Source of the DNA: Chlorops oryzae
Taxonomy: Eukaryota; Arthropoda; Insecta; Diptera; Chloropidae
Length of the DNA: 64,000 nt
Direction of reading: 5' to 3'
Assembly: GCA_020466095.1 (NCBI GenBank)
Contig: CM035809.1
Coordinates: forward strand, 24,440,455 to 24,504,454
The notes below the pieces were generated by a model that made no database searches, was not told the DNA's origin, and saw only the letters and a program-made list of their open reading frames with translations. This document shows positions 1 to 10,203 of this stretch, in pieces. Within the stretch, counting starts at the first letter, position 1. Each line of letters begins with the position of its first letter. A program made the translations under genes and the position numbers.

Positions 1-271
1 ATTTCATTCTGTTGCCTTCTTTATTCATATTTCTTTTCTTTTGCAAAGGCTATTTATATAAGTGTTATCAGGATTAGTTTTGATGATCACTGTGTGTTCC
101 TTGAGATGTGAAAGTTTGATTAGAATCGAATAATACCGTTAAGAAATGGGAAAAAGCGATTAATCTGGTGCTCAGTGCTCTTTTGTGAGGGAATTTAACT
201 TATATACAGGGTGCCCCGTTGGAAAGTACATTCCTTAATAGGGTTGGTAGGGGGTCCAAGAGGTGAAATGA

Positions 272-352
272 CCACCTCGATCTCCAGATCTTACACCTTT
301 GGATTTCTTTTTGTGGGGTAGAATTAAGGAACTCGTCTATTCGGCACCGATA
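272..352 (+). pseudogene. Transposase C-terminal fragment (IS630/Tc1/mariner superfamily)
   Basis: The frame beginning at 272 reads PPRSPDLTPLDFFLWGRIKE and continues ELVYSAPIQT. This is the conserved region around the third catalytic acid in a DDE/D transposase group common in insects. After about 352 the frame shifts: a second frame near 360-440 reads RIMEAFTVVKQELTY, which resembles the C-terminal helix of the same proteins. The N-terminal DNA-binding part and the first two catalytic acids are absent. The piece lies only about 65 bp from the element's left end, so most of the gene has been deleted. It is a pseudogene remnant with no plausible activity. Confidence 0.7.
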
Positions 353-402
353 CAGACTTATATCGCCGTATTATGGAAGCCTTCACAGTGGTAAAGCAAG
401 AA

Positions 403-752
403 TTGACATATTCAAAGGGTCTAGCGGGTTGCGGCATCATGAAAGGAATTTTTAAATTTTGTTGATTTTTCGATAGGCGCCATCTAAAAACACTGTGGAG
501 ACCACTTTTTAGATTTTTATTTTGAACGGTCCTTGAAATATCCTCCTTTTTTATAAGCCTTTTTTCAAAATTGTATTTCTCAACAACCAATTGAGATAGA
601 GAGACGATCTAAGCAGATTATGTTAGATAATAAAACAAGGAAGCTAAAAAATATTTTTTAATTTTTACACTGAGAAAATTTTTTTCACAAAACTAAAAAG
701 AAAATTTTGAATATTTTTTTCAGTGTATTCCCAGTTTCCCGCCACTCTATAA
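403..752 (+). repeat. Internal repeat, inverted copy at 3588-3920
   Basis: This block reappears in reverse complement at 3588-3920. Shared landmarks are TTCAAAGGGTCT, GCGGCATCATGA, GATTTTTCGATAGG, CCATCTAAAAACACTGTGGA and the CACTGAGAAAATTTTTTTCAC / CCCAGTTTC end. It belongs to the CAGGGTG element above. The two copies differ by scattered substitutions and small indels, so they are old. Confidence 0.8.
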
Positions 753-1527
753 TTTGCTTTTAAAAACACCCCTTAGTATTTACTTTCATTTAAAAGCAAA
801 AAATTTTTCAATCAGATGGCGCAGCAGTGTGATATTCAAAAAATTGCAAGTGCACCTATATGCTCCCAGTACTAATATCCAGTACAAATGTGTGCAATAT
901 GGTACAGCACAAAAATATGCTCTTATGTTTTCTTAAATATCTCAAGAAGCTATTCATCGGTTTAAATAAATCTTCTTTTGAATAAAAGTTTAAGCGGAGA
1001 GGTATGTTTTTAAAATAGCAAAAAAGTAATACAAAACCCGGAATACACTGAAAAAAATAGCCTAATTTTTGTTTTCTTTTTTGTGCAAAAAATTTTCTAA
1101 GTGTAAAATATAAAAATATATGTTCTGGGTTCCTTGTTTTGTTAACAATGATTCACCGTTTGTTTCATCTTTCTATCTATATTAGTTTTTGAAATATTTA
1201 GAAAAATATACTGCATATTTTTATACTTAAGACTTGGCGTATGAGTGATGTGTTTTTGTACCATATTGCACACATTTGTACTAGATATTAGTACTGGGAG
1301 CAAGGTCTGACAATTCTCTGTCGAATTGCATTAAAATTTTTATCTTGCATTTAAACGTTTAGGCGTGAAAATTTTTTTTATGAAACAACTGCAAATTTCT
1401 TTCGTTCCCTTATAACTCTTCAGGGGTGCATTTTGGACCACCCCTCCCATACGATTTTTTGTTCACAATGACCTTCTCTATCAACCCTATAGAGGAAAGC
1501 ACTCAGCTACGGAACACCCTGTATATT

Positions 1528-2160
1528 CCCCGAGAATATTTAGAATTGGGGCTGCATGATTAATTTTCGGTCGACTGATTGATTTGTCTATCAAAAAAAA
1601 ATTAATAATCCACCCAAATCAAAGAAAATTGAAAAACAATCCTGAAAAAATATTTTTTTTAAAAAAGAAAATCTGCCACGGAAAAGTAGGCAACGATTTA
1701 TAAGCTCAAATGTTTTAATTTTCCAAAATTGTTTTTTTTTATATAAAGAAATAAATAACCGAGTTTTTTTTTCAAATTATGGAAAATGTTTCTTATATCA
1801 AGATGGCAAGGCCAAAAGGTTCAGGTTTCAGGCGTGGTGTTGTACTACGTCCGAGAAGTGGACACAATTCCAGCCATCAACTTTATTATTGAACCCTTTG
1901 ATAATTGCGATTTTATTACTTCTCGTGCTCTTAATGAAACTTTTGCATTGTTGCTTAAATCATTAGCGGTGTCTTAATTCGATTTGACGAGGATAATCGA
2001 TCATAAGAAGTAAAAATTCTATAATTGGAAATTTTTTATTTTTATTTTTTTTTAAATTAATTTTGATTTTGTAAATAAATATCTAAATGATTTGATGTTA
2101 TATAAATTTTGAATTGAAAAAAACAATCAGATTATTCCGTCTGTCCACTAAACAGTCTTA
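1528..2160. repeat. Tandem duplication, copy 1
   Basis: Copy 1 of a roughly 0.68-kb direct duplication whose second copy is 2213-2820. Both copies begin with GAGAATATTTAGAAT, pass through GGTCGACTGAT and TAGGCAACG, and contain a segment that reads EPFDNCDFITS in one frame in both copies. The best open frame (1786-1977, 63 codons) has neither a known domain nor conserved frame in its first half. I treat the block as repeat DNA, not a gene. A short related fragment (GGGAATATTTAGAATCGAGCTG) sits at about 19742, so the unit is dispersed. Confidence 0.7.
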
Positions 2161-2212
2161 TTAGAAAGTACCTTAACGTTGCATACATAGGTTGGGCTTG
2201 ATTTATTTATAT

Positions 2213-2820
2213 ATTCTCCGAGAATATTTAGAATCGGGGCTGCATGATTCATTTTCGGTCGACTGATCGATTTGTCTATCAAAAAAATATACTCAAAGAA
2301 ATTTGAAAAATAATCCTGGAAAAATATTTTTTTCAAAGAAAAAAAAAATCTTCCGCCGAAAAGTAGGCAACGGTTTATAAGCTCAAATGTTTTAATTTTC
2401 AAAATTGTGTTTTTTTTTATATAAAGAAATAAATAACCGAGTTTTTGGGTCTATATTTAGAACGTTTTTCAACGTCTTATATCAAGATGTTAAAGCAAAG
2501 AGGTTCCAGGAGGCGTGGTGGTTTATGTACCACGTTCGGGACATAATTCCAGCCATCAACTTTCTTTGAACCCTTTGATAATTGCGATTTTATTACTTCT
2601 TGTGCTCTCAACGAAACTTTTGCATTGTTGCACAAATCATTAGCGTGTCTCGATTCGATTCGACGAGGACTAAACTTGCATAATAAGAAGTACAAATTCG
2701 TTCATTGGTAATTTTAATGTTTTATAAATAAAAAATTGAGTTAATAAATATTCAATGTTCTACAAAAATTTGATCAGCTTATTCCATCTGTCGCTTGAAC
2801 AGTCCTATTAAAGAGTACCT
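2213..2820. repeat. Tandem duplication, copy 2
   Basis: Second copy of the 1528-2160 block, separated from it by about 50 bp and ending near GAGTACCTGAATGTTGCATAG. The segment encoding EPFDNCDFITSCALNETFAL is present here in the same relative place as in copy 1, but frameshifts and stops flank it in both copies. Confidence 0.7.
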
Positions 2821-2939
2821 GAATGTTGCATAGATGGGTTTGAACTGATCTTTAAGCTCGGTGCTGGAGTATGGAGTCGGAAAACACCAGAAGACAGAAA
2901 TTTTTCTCGATATTTAGTTTTCTCTTCTGATTTCGGGTA

Positions 2940-3425
2940 AAAATTTTCAACTTTGAAGTACGAAAACGTGATCAAGGAGCGCAGGATTAAAGTCAGAGCG
3001 TTTGAATTAGTTTTCCGGCTTTATATTTCCTTCATTTAAATTTAAAAAAAAATGCATAAAACTGGGACAGGTATGGGAGAATCTGACTAGTTCACCAAAC
3101 TAAAAATTATTGAATTTTCGAATTGTTGCTTTTTGTTGGCACTAGATGGAGCTCTTTCGGATCAGTTACTAGATACTACGGTTCTTTTCTGCATGTCTTG
3201 GGCTTAAACTTTGCTATAGACAGGAAAGTAAAATGTTAAAGGTTTACAAGATATAGCCGAATAGTAAGAGCGCAACTTAATTCTCGGCCACAGTTTTCGA
3301 GATCAATTTCAAATTGATCTGTACGAAATCTAACAAAACCAAATGTAGAGATTTGTTACATTTTATAAGAACTTTTAGGAACTGCAGTGAAAAATTTTGT
3401 TTACCTTTGATAACCTCTGAATTGT
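2940..3425 (+). repeat. Dispersed direct repeat, copy 1
   Basis: About 480 bp that recur in the same orientation at 5540-6018. Strongly matching parts are AACTTTGCTATAGACAG, GGTTTACAAGATA, GCGCAACTTAATTCTCGGCC, AAAACCAAATGTAG and TTTTAGGAACTGCAGTGAAA. Divergence is highest in the middle. No coding potential is seen, so it is probably a fragment of an unidentified mobile element. Confidence 0.75.
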
Positions 3426-3587
3426 GTCAATGCTATTGGGGATGTAAATGTGTCTCAGTTAGTTATGGTTAGACACACGACCAAGTGCGGGATCTAGTCA
3501 CTGAAGAAATATATTAAGAATAAGTTTGTTTTTTTTTTAAACATAGAATGGAGTGTGGAATAAATTATAATTTTTTTTTTGAATTTG

Positions 3588-3920
3588 TAGAGTGGCGCGA
3601 AACTGGGAATACACTGAAAAAAATATTCAAAATTTTCTTTTTAGTTTTGTGAAAAAAATTTTCTCAGTGTAAAAATTCAAAAAAAAATTTTTAGCTTCCT
3701 TGTTTTATTTTCTAACAGAATCTGTTTAGATCGTCTCTTTTGAAAAAATGTTGAAAAATGTTAACAAAAAAGGATTTTCAAGGACCGTTCAAAATAAAAA
3801 TCTAAAAAGTAGTCTCCACAGTGTTTTTAGATGGCGCACCTATCGAAAAATCAACAAAATTTAAAAAATCCTCTCATGATGCCGCATGCCTTTGCTTAAT
3901 CCGCCAGACCCTTTGTTCCT
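3588..3920 (-). repeat. Inverted partial copy of the CAGGGTG element interior
   Basis: Reverse-complement match to 403-752, lacking the element's terminal CAGGGTG ends. It is followed directly by the SINE that starts near 3948. Confidence 0.8.
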
Positions 3921-3947
3921 TCAAAACCTTTTCGTCTTCGTTTTCTG

Positions 3948-4138
3948 TTAGGTTAGGTTAGTGTGGCTGCCATCATTAAGGGTGACACAGTGATGCCTCA
4001 CATGGGTCCATTATGATACCACGAAGAATGGTAAAACACAGAAAAACAGGAACGGAAAAGGAACGACCTCAGCTGGGAGTTGAACCAAGAGCCTCTCGCG
4101 CTTCGTAAGTTGGCATCTCAACAAGCTACGGAAACAAA
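3948..4138 (-). mobile_element. tRNA-derived SINE with (CTAAC)n tail
   Basis: On the minus strand a tRNA-like head contains a box A-like TAGCTTGTTGAGATGCC and a box B-like GGTTCAACTCC. A body follows with GGTATCATAATGG and GGCAGCCACAC, and the copy ends in CTAACCTAACCTAAC. The same body end is found in the SINE at 25566-25800, and the same head at 32485-32575. These internal RNA polymerase III promoter boxes are the hallmark of tRNA-derived SINEs. The pentanucleotide tail is unusual for a SINE. Confidence 0.75.
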
Positions 4139-4139
4139 G

Positions 4140-5539
4140 GCCGTCGTTTTCGTTTTCTCATTCTCGATAGGGATTTTTAAAAATCCTTAAAGTATGCTTT
4201 AAAATGTCTACACGAAATTCAACCATCAATAAAAAGGTTTTGGGAAATTATTGTTAAGAGCTCGAGCAACAAGTGTAAGGCTGGCTTAAAGCAGGGATGA
4301 TTTTTGTGAAATATTTTATCGGAAAGAGAGCTTGAAATGAAGTCCAAGTATTCCTCTTGGTTTTATAATCCTAAGGGGTTTTTTATTTATTAATAAATTT
4401 TATTTTATTTATTTTTGTTCGAGCAAATAAAAAACGTTAAAGAATTTTTTATTTAATTTGTTGCGAAAAGAAAACCGTCAAGCAGCATGTCTCGCATAAT
4501 CTGACAGACAAGCGTTCTACCTGAATATCGCTGCGAAGGTGTTTTTGTTTTTAACCAAATAAAAGAGAGAAAAAAAATTTAAAGCTCACGTTCATTTGTC
4601 ATGGCAATGCGGTTTCGTGAAACCGGTAAATTGGCTGGCGCTCGCGACACAGAATCAGCAGAACGAACGAACCATCATTTTTTATCACCTTCTCTTGTCA
4701 CCTTTTTTTCGTACGTACGCTTGGCAATCCAGCACCAGCTTGAAAAGCTCAACTCGATCTAGATCAGCCAAAGCACATCAGAGCGGATCATAATCTTCAG
4801 CCTTCAGTTTCTTATCTTTGAATTTAAAAGCGAATTTTTTAAATAATTTTTTTTTTTGATGCTGATTTCCGAAATTTATGTTGATTAAATAAGTTTAATT
4901 AAACAATGCGAAATACGGTGGATGGTATTGAAAATGACAAAATTAATGAATAATTTTAAGAAGGCAAAAAAATGAAGAGGTAAATATGTATATAGAAAAT
5001 GTGACAAATGAGCGAGACAAGCTCGTAGAAGATTCAAATGTTGTGCAACATTTTTAATGAAAATTAAAAATAAATTAAAATTCTTATAAATTTTGAAAAT
5101 ACATTTTTACCTTTGGCAAGACCATGACAACTTTTGGAATTAAAGCCAATTCTGAGTCGTTCACCCAGCAGGGGAGCAAGCAAGAGAGAATTTTATGTGA
5201 ACTTTGATTTTTGATTTGATTTTTGATTTCTGTGAAGTAGTAGCACATAGTTTGAGAGCTTTATTGGCTTAATCACTTTAAAAATTCAGTGTAGCCTCTC
5301 TTTCGCTTGGCCGATTCGGTGTAATGGTTCCTTATGAGTACTTCTGACATTAGGTGATAGAGGTAAGAGATCGCCGTGGGATTCCATGGCTAGCTAATAT
5401 TCATTCCTTCAGGAAGAAGATACTTTTTTTTTGGTTTAACAAATTACTGGAAACAATTTAGCCATCCAACAATGACTACGATTACATTTACCATCAACCC
5501 CAAATAATCTGCGATGGATCAAAAATTAATAGCATATTT
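4140..5539. other. Intergenic or intronic sequence, no gene seen
   Basis: AT-rich sequence with stop codons in all frames. The only notable part is a more GC-rich patch at about 4560-4800, open for 65 codons on the plus strand but with no recognisable domain. I see no RNA gene, TIR pair or tandem repeat here. Confidence 0.5.
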
Positions 5540-6018
5540 TGAGGCAAAAATATTCAACTTTGCACTACTAAAACGGTATCAAGGAGCGATCGGATACACT
5601 CGGTGTACTCGAAAGATTTCTCGAGCTTTATTTTTTATTCATTGAGGTCTAAAAATGTGAATAAACATCGCACCGGTTTGGAAACTGTGGCCAAGAAATG
5701 GTAAAATGAGGCAAGCAAATTGTTAAATTTTTCATTTGTTTGGCATTTTTAGCTACTGGATGGAGTTTTTTCGGGTCATTTGTAATGTAAGTTATTTTCT
5801 TCATATGTAAGCCTATAACTTTGCTATAGACAGAAAAAGAAAATATTCAAAGGTTTACAAGATACAGCCGAAAGTAAATGCGCAACTTAATTCTCGGCCA
5901 TGCCTTTCGAAATTGAATCAAAATTGACCTGTAGCAAATCTATCAAAACCAAATGTAGGGATTTGCTACATTTTTTAAGTACTTTTAGGAACTGCAGTGA
6001 AAAATTTTGTTTCTTATT
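5540..6018 (+). repeat. Dispersed direct repeat, copy 2
   Basis: Second copy of the 2940-3425 block, same orientation, ending at the shared GGAACTGCAGTGAAAAATTTTGTTT. Confidence 0.75.
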
Positions 6019-7418
6019 ATCTTCATTTGATTTTTCTATTCTTTATATTCTGGTTTTTTAATCGCTTTTCTCAAAGGCGATGAAGAGAATCGAATGTTGC
6101 AGTAAAAACAATTAGCAATCGAATAATCGGAATGATGTGTTAATTTTTCGCACAGGAAATCGTAAATACTAAAGTGCTCAATATAAGATGAAAAAAGTAA
6201 ATACTAAAAAAAACACATTCAAAACAAAAGTGTGAAAAAACCAGAAAGAAAAACAAACAGCATTCAAAAATAAATGGCTAAACAAAAGCTGTTGATAAAA
6301 GCTCAGACACAAACAGAGACCCATTCAGGTGCCATAAATACCCCAGACACAAACTATGGAAGTGGCGGCAAATAGAGGTGGTTCTTTCCTCTTAGTTCAG
6401 TTGGTTCGATGGCTTAATAAAAAACTAAAAAATAATAAAAAAATATTTTAAAAAAATTTGAAAAAATAAAAAAAATTTTTAAAATAAAAAAATAAAAATT
6501 TAAAAAAAACCGGGGGTCTTAAATTATGAAAAGCTTTCTTCACATAGTCGTCTTCTTTGAAAGACAGCTTTACTATCAAGAGTCCAGTCCATTTCCAATC
6601 ATTTAGGTTGCATGCAATCATCATTGTCCCTGAAGTGCCTTCTCCTAATCTCTACCGGAAGTGTCTTTTAATTCCCCAAAGAAATGATTTTAAAATCGCT
6701 TAAAAATAATTAAATAACATTTATTTAAAATTATTTTTAAATCTGAAATTGTGAAGCGACAAAAAAAATTTAAGCTTTCGTATTTAGAGATTCCCCCCAT
6801 CAGTCCATCAGTCAATTAAAGAACGATTTATCATTTTGATTGATTGACTGATAAGTTTAAAAATCAAAAGGTATAATTTATTCTTTTGTTTTTCATCGGA
6901 AATTGAAAGCAATGAAGCTTATAAAAGCTCTGAGGAAATCATTCAGACGCTCTTTTTGAGTCATTAAGCAGATTAAAATGATTGGAATTAAAACACAAAT
7001 CGGGACACATGGTATTTGTAGGATGACTTTATTTTGAAAGCTTGTATATTTTGAAGAAATCACCCCAATCCACAGTGGGGTGCGGGAAAGTTGCGAAAGA
7101 AATCAATGGAAGCTGAAGAGAGGTAAAAAAAAAATGAAGCAACAAGAATGTCAGAAATGTTAGAAACAGGTTCAAAGACGTATTCTTCCTTGAGGAGACT
7201 TTTGAGAAATCACTTTTGGTCTAGGTAAATATTTTTGGTTAAGAAAAAGTCCTTTCAATTAAAATTCGAAAATATGCCTTAAATTGGGGGGTAAAATCCA
7301 GCTTTCTTAATTTATTGAGTCCCAAAAGGGAGTTCAAGTCTGTGTGAAGAAAATGAGGAATGAAACCAAGGAAAACTAGCCATCACAGTGATACAAACAG
7401 AAGGAGCTGAGGAAAGCA
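6019..7418. other. Unassigned AT-rich sequence
   Basis: No open frame of note and no TIR or SINE boxes that I can defend. Position 6420-6510 is an A-rich homopolymer-like stretch. The rest looks like intronic or intergenic background. Confidence 0.45.
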
Positions 7419-7577
7419 AATACAGAGGTGTCCTCTCAAGAAGAAAATTTTTGAGAAACAGGAACACTAGGTACAGCGTTCCCAAAAAGTGTCAACTTAA
7501 CAGAGGTGCCCGTTTAAGAGGAAAATATTTCAGAACCCTGCCAGCAAAAATGCGATGAACCGCAACACACTTCTTAG

Positions 7578-8591
7578 TAGAGATGGGCACGGGCCGGGCC
7601 GGGCCTGGGGCCCGCCGGGCCAAGGTAAAAAAAAATACGGGCTTCGGGCCAAAAAATCAAAAAACGGGCTTTTTCCGTGCGGGCCCGGGCCTCAGGTTGA
7701 AATCCCGCAGGCCCGTAGGCCCGAAAAGAGGCCCGCTACATATTAAGCACTGAACAATGTCTTTATCGGAAAGGCGCTTATTTCATCTGCGGCCTTTTAC
7801 ATATATCGGTTATTGGCCGATTTTCGATTTGAGAAGAGTGACATGTTGATTTTTATACATAAAAATATGTAGGGAGATTTCAAGAATGATAGAAATACAG
7901 GTCACGAAATTAGAATGTTTTAGTTGTAAATGATGTTATTTGTTCAATTTTTGGGCTACGACATCTCTGTGTTCCTATGCCATTTTTAAGGCCGTTTTCT
8001 TGCATTGCGTTATTTCGGCAAGTGAAAAGTTTTTTATTAGAACTCAGCTTTGAAAATGGCTCAGGAGAACAAAGATGTTGCAGCCCAAACATGGGAAAAA
8101 TGGAACAATAACGTCATTTACAACAAAAAATTCTGATGTCGTAATCTGTATCTATATCTCTCATTCATGGAGAGATTTCTAAATTCATGATTTTTTTGTA
8201 AGAGACTCCTTTTTTTAAGCTTAAATTTAATTTTGAATTATTTTTTTTTCTATTTGAATGACTTTTGCTTTATTTTGTAGCTATAAAAGTATGTACTTAT
8301 ATATAAAACACTAATTTTCTCAAAATATTTCAGAAAGATTATATCCTCACTATTTTTAATATTTCTTAAATAAATGTAAAAAAAAAACTACTTTTATATA
8401 TAATAGACTCAGTTATGTAGTCGAAGAAAAAATAAAAAATATGTTTATATGTAATACACTCTGTTATATAGTCGAAGAACTTCTTACTACTGCAACTACA
8501 AACTAATTTTTTTTTATCATTTTTTTCGGGCCGGGCCTGGAAAAATCTGCTTCGGGCCGGGCCTCAATTTTGAGGCCCGTGCCCATCTCTA
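7578..8591. mobile_element. hAT element, 1,014 bp, exact 8-bp target duplication
   Basis: The terminal inverted repeats start TAGAGATGGGCACGGGCC on both sides (18 bp, no mismatch). They are followed by dense GGGCC/GGCCCG subterminal motifs at 7590-7735 and 8528-8580. The flanks are CTTCTTAG at 7570-7577 and CTTCTTAG at 8592-8599, a perfect 8-bp duplication. Eight-bp duplications with short TAGAG-type TIRs are diagnostic of the hAT superfamily. No intact transposase is present, so the copy is non-autonomous. The preserved TSD and TIRs suggest a fairly recent insertion compared with its surroundings. Confidence 0.92.
7910..8092 (-). pseudogene. Possible hAT BED-finger remnant
   Basis: A 60-codon minus-strand open frame inside the hAT element contains ACRNN-like and GIGTQRCRSPK segments followed by EQITSFTTK. 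BED zinc fingers of hAT transposases have a Cys-pair followed by a 'GTS/GTxxLRxH' segment, then a basic linker often ending in 'TSFF'-like residues. The order and spacing here are suggestive, but the histidines and one cysteine are missing. It may be an N-terminal transposase fragment left after internal deletion, or chance. Confidence is low. Confidence 0.25.
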
Positions 8592-9192
8592 CTTCTTAGG
8601 CCGTAATGCTTACAACCTCATATACAATCGTAGTATACTATTGTTCGAGCGTGGCCGTTTTGTATAGCGAACGCCTACCACTGCCACATAAAGTAATCGA
8701 GGTTGTGTGGTGTTCATCCGGTACGCTGCCTACAATCTTGTATGCTTTGTAAGATATTGGTAGGAAGGGTGCTTACAATGTCGTATACTTTGTAAGTGGT
8801 ACGCACTGTTGGCCGCTGGGAAACAGGAACAGAAGAGCGTTCCCAAAAAGTGTTCAATTAAGAGAGGTGTGCGCGTAAGAGGGGTGTCCGCATACAGAGA
8901 GTACACTATAGTGTGTTGAGGGTTGCATAGAAAGATGGAGACCCTCCGAAGTACGAAATAAGTCACGGTATAAATTTTTAGTGGGCCTAAAGAAATTCCC
9001 GAAATAATTCTCTGCCCTCAAGTCTGAAGAAGAGAATGGAAAAGCGATAATTTCGAATAATCTTTGACTTTCTCAAGCCGCCAAGATTGTTGTTTGGGCA
9101 ACACACATTTTATAATACTCAAAGAAGAGGCTTGGAAGAAAATAAATTGGGACCTCAAATACATATCCATCGACCTGGAGTTATTTATTTAT

Positions 9193-9980
9193 TAGAGCTG
9201 TAAAATATCGTTACTATTCGGTAAAAAGTAACGATTACTCTAGTCAGTAATCAATAACGTCTCGTTACTGATGGAAGTATCTCGTTACTAGAACTTTTTT
9301 TGCACACATGCCAGCTAATGGTTGCCAGAGTAATAAAGTACTAATGTAATGGGTGCACAAAACAGTATGGTAGTAGAGTGAGTTGAGTTGATATTTGGTT
9401 ACTAAATACTGGGTGAAGATTCAAAGAGCATTAGGGATTTTTGATTACTTTATCAACATTGATTTATTTATGCAACGGTATTCGTTAGTGAACAATATTT
9501 GAAAAAATATAATGAGTACTTAGTAACGAGTACTAAGTAACGATTACTTGACGAAAAATAACGATTTTGATTACTTTATCAACATTGATTTATTCATGCA
9601 ACGTCATTCCTTCGTGAACAACATTTGAAAAAATATAATGAGTACTTAGTAACGAGTACTAAGTAACGATTACTTGACGAAAAATAACGATTTTGATTAC
9701 TCAACATTGATTTATTCATGCAACGTCATTCGTTCGTGAACAATATTTGAAAAAATATAAAGAGTACTTAGTAACGAGTACTAAGTAACGATTACTTGAC
9801 GAAAAATAACGATTTTGATTACTTTATCAACATTGATTTATTCATGCAACGTCATTCGTTCGTGAACAATATTTGAAAAAATATAATGAGTACTTAGTAA
9901 CGAGTACTAAGTACCGATTACTTAACGAAAAATAACGAATACACTCGAGTAGTGTAAATTTTAGCATTTTTACAGCTCTA
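9193..9980. mobile_element. hAT-like element, 788 bp, with GTAACGA subterminal repeats
   Basis: Perfect 13-bp TIRs: TAGAGCTGTAAAA at 9193 and its reverse complement ending at 9980. The flanks are TTATTTAT (9185-9192) and ATATTTAT (9981-9988), 7 of 8 matching, as expected for an aged hAT duplication. Subterminal DNA is filled with GTAACGA/TCGTTAC motifs. No transposase is encoded. The middle is occupied by four tandem units (separate entry). Confidence 0.82.
9430..9950. repeat. About 126-bp tandem repeat, four copies, inside the hAT
   Basis: Units begin near 9437, 9568, 9694 and 9816. Each contains ACATTGATTTATTCATGCAA, TTTGAAAAAATATAATGAGT and the palindrome-like AGTACTTAGTAACGAGTACT. The third unit lacks a short TTATCA segment. 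The copies are highly alike, so the array expanded after insertion or within the founder element. Confidence 0.88.
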
Positions 9981-10033
9981 ATATTTATATATTTTCTTTT
10001 TTGCAATACAGAGAGTAAAAAAAAAAATGCATT

Positions 10034-10203
10034 AGGGGTATTCACAAAGGCGTGTTAAAAACGTTGGAAAGTCGGAAAATCGGAAAATTGCGACTTCTTA
10101 CAAATTTTTTAAACTTTTTTTGTATCTTGCACAACTTTTTAAACTGTTAAAATTTTCCGATATTCCGACTCTCCTATTTTCCGACGCCTTTGTGAATACC
10201 CCT
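10034..10203. mobile_element. Small palindromic MITE with 19-bp perfect TIRs
   Basis: AGGGGTATTCACAAAGGCG at 10034 is matched exactly by its reverse complement ending at 10203. A second inverted pair (GGAAAATT / AATTTTCC) lies further inside, so nearly the whole 170 bp can fold back. The flanks are ATT on both sides (10031-10033 and 10204-10206). A 3-bp AT-rich duplication and G-rich TIR ends fit a PIF/Harbinger-type MITE, but this family assignment is inferred. Confidence 0.8.

Larger units (their letters stand above)
207..1521. mobile_element. Decayed IS630/Tc1/mariner-superfamily element with CAGGGTG ends
   Basis: Both ends read TATACAGGGTG inward: CAGGGTG starts at 207 after TA, and CACCCTG ends at 1521 before TA. 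A third copy of the end lies at 58560-58666, where about 55 bp match positions 205-260 in reverse complement. The 3' end (1420-1521) also resembles that third copy further in (the stretch after GGTGCATTT). Just inside the left end a large deletion joins the terminus to a transposase C-terminal fragment. The interior is palindromic: 660-742 pairs with 1037-1110, and 855-905 pairs with 1259-1304. TA flanks plus the SPDL motif place it in the IS630/Tc1/mariner superfamily. The exact family is inferred, not proven. Confidence 0.65.
7420..8910. mobile_element. Old AGTGTA-type TIR element, split by a hAT insertion
   Basis: Fragments at 7425-7530 and 8818-8910 carry the signature GCGTTCCCAAAAAGTGT plus AGAGGTGTCCGC-like phrases. 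The right side ends GAGAGTACACTATA. The same phrases occur at 27597-27735 and 44340-44412, so this is a dispersed family with TIR near (C)AGTGTAYTCTCT and a TA-like flank. I infer a Tc1/mariner or pogo-type MITE. The hAT at 7578-8591 interrupts it, which makes this the older insertion. The left end is eroded and its coordinate is approximate. Confidence 0.5.

Noticed and set aside
4556..4800. LTR end followed by TGGCGCTCGCGACA as a retrovirus-like primer-binding site
   Set aside because: Two mismatches to the tRNA-Arg-type site, and no second LTR, polypurine tract or gag/pol sequence nearby.
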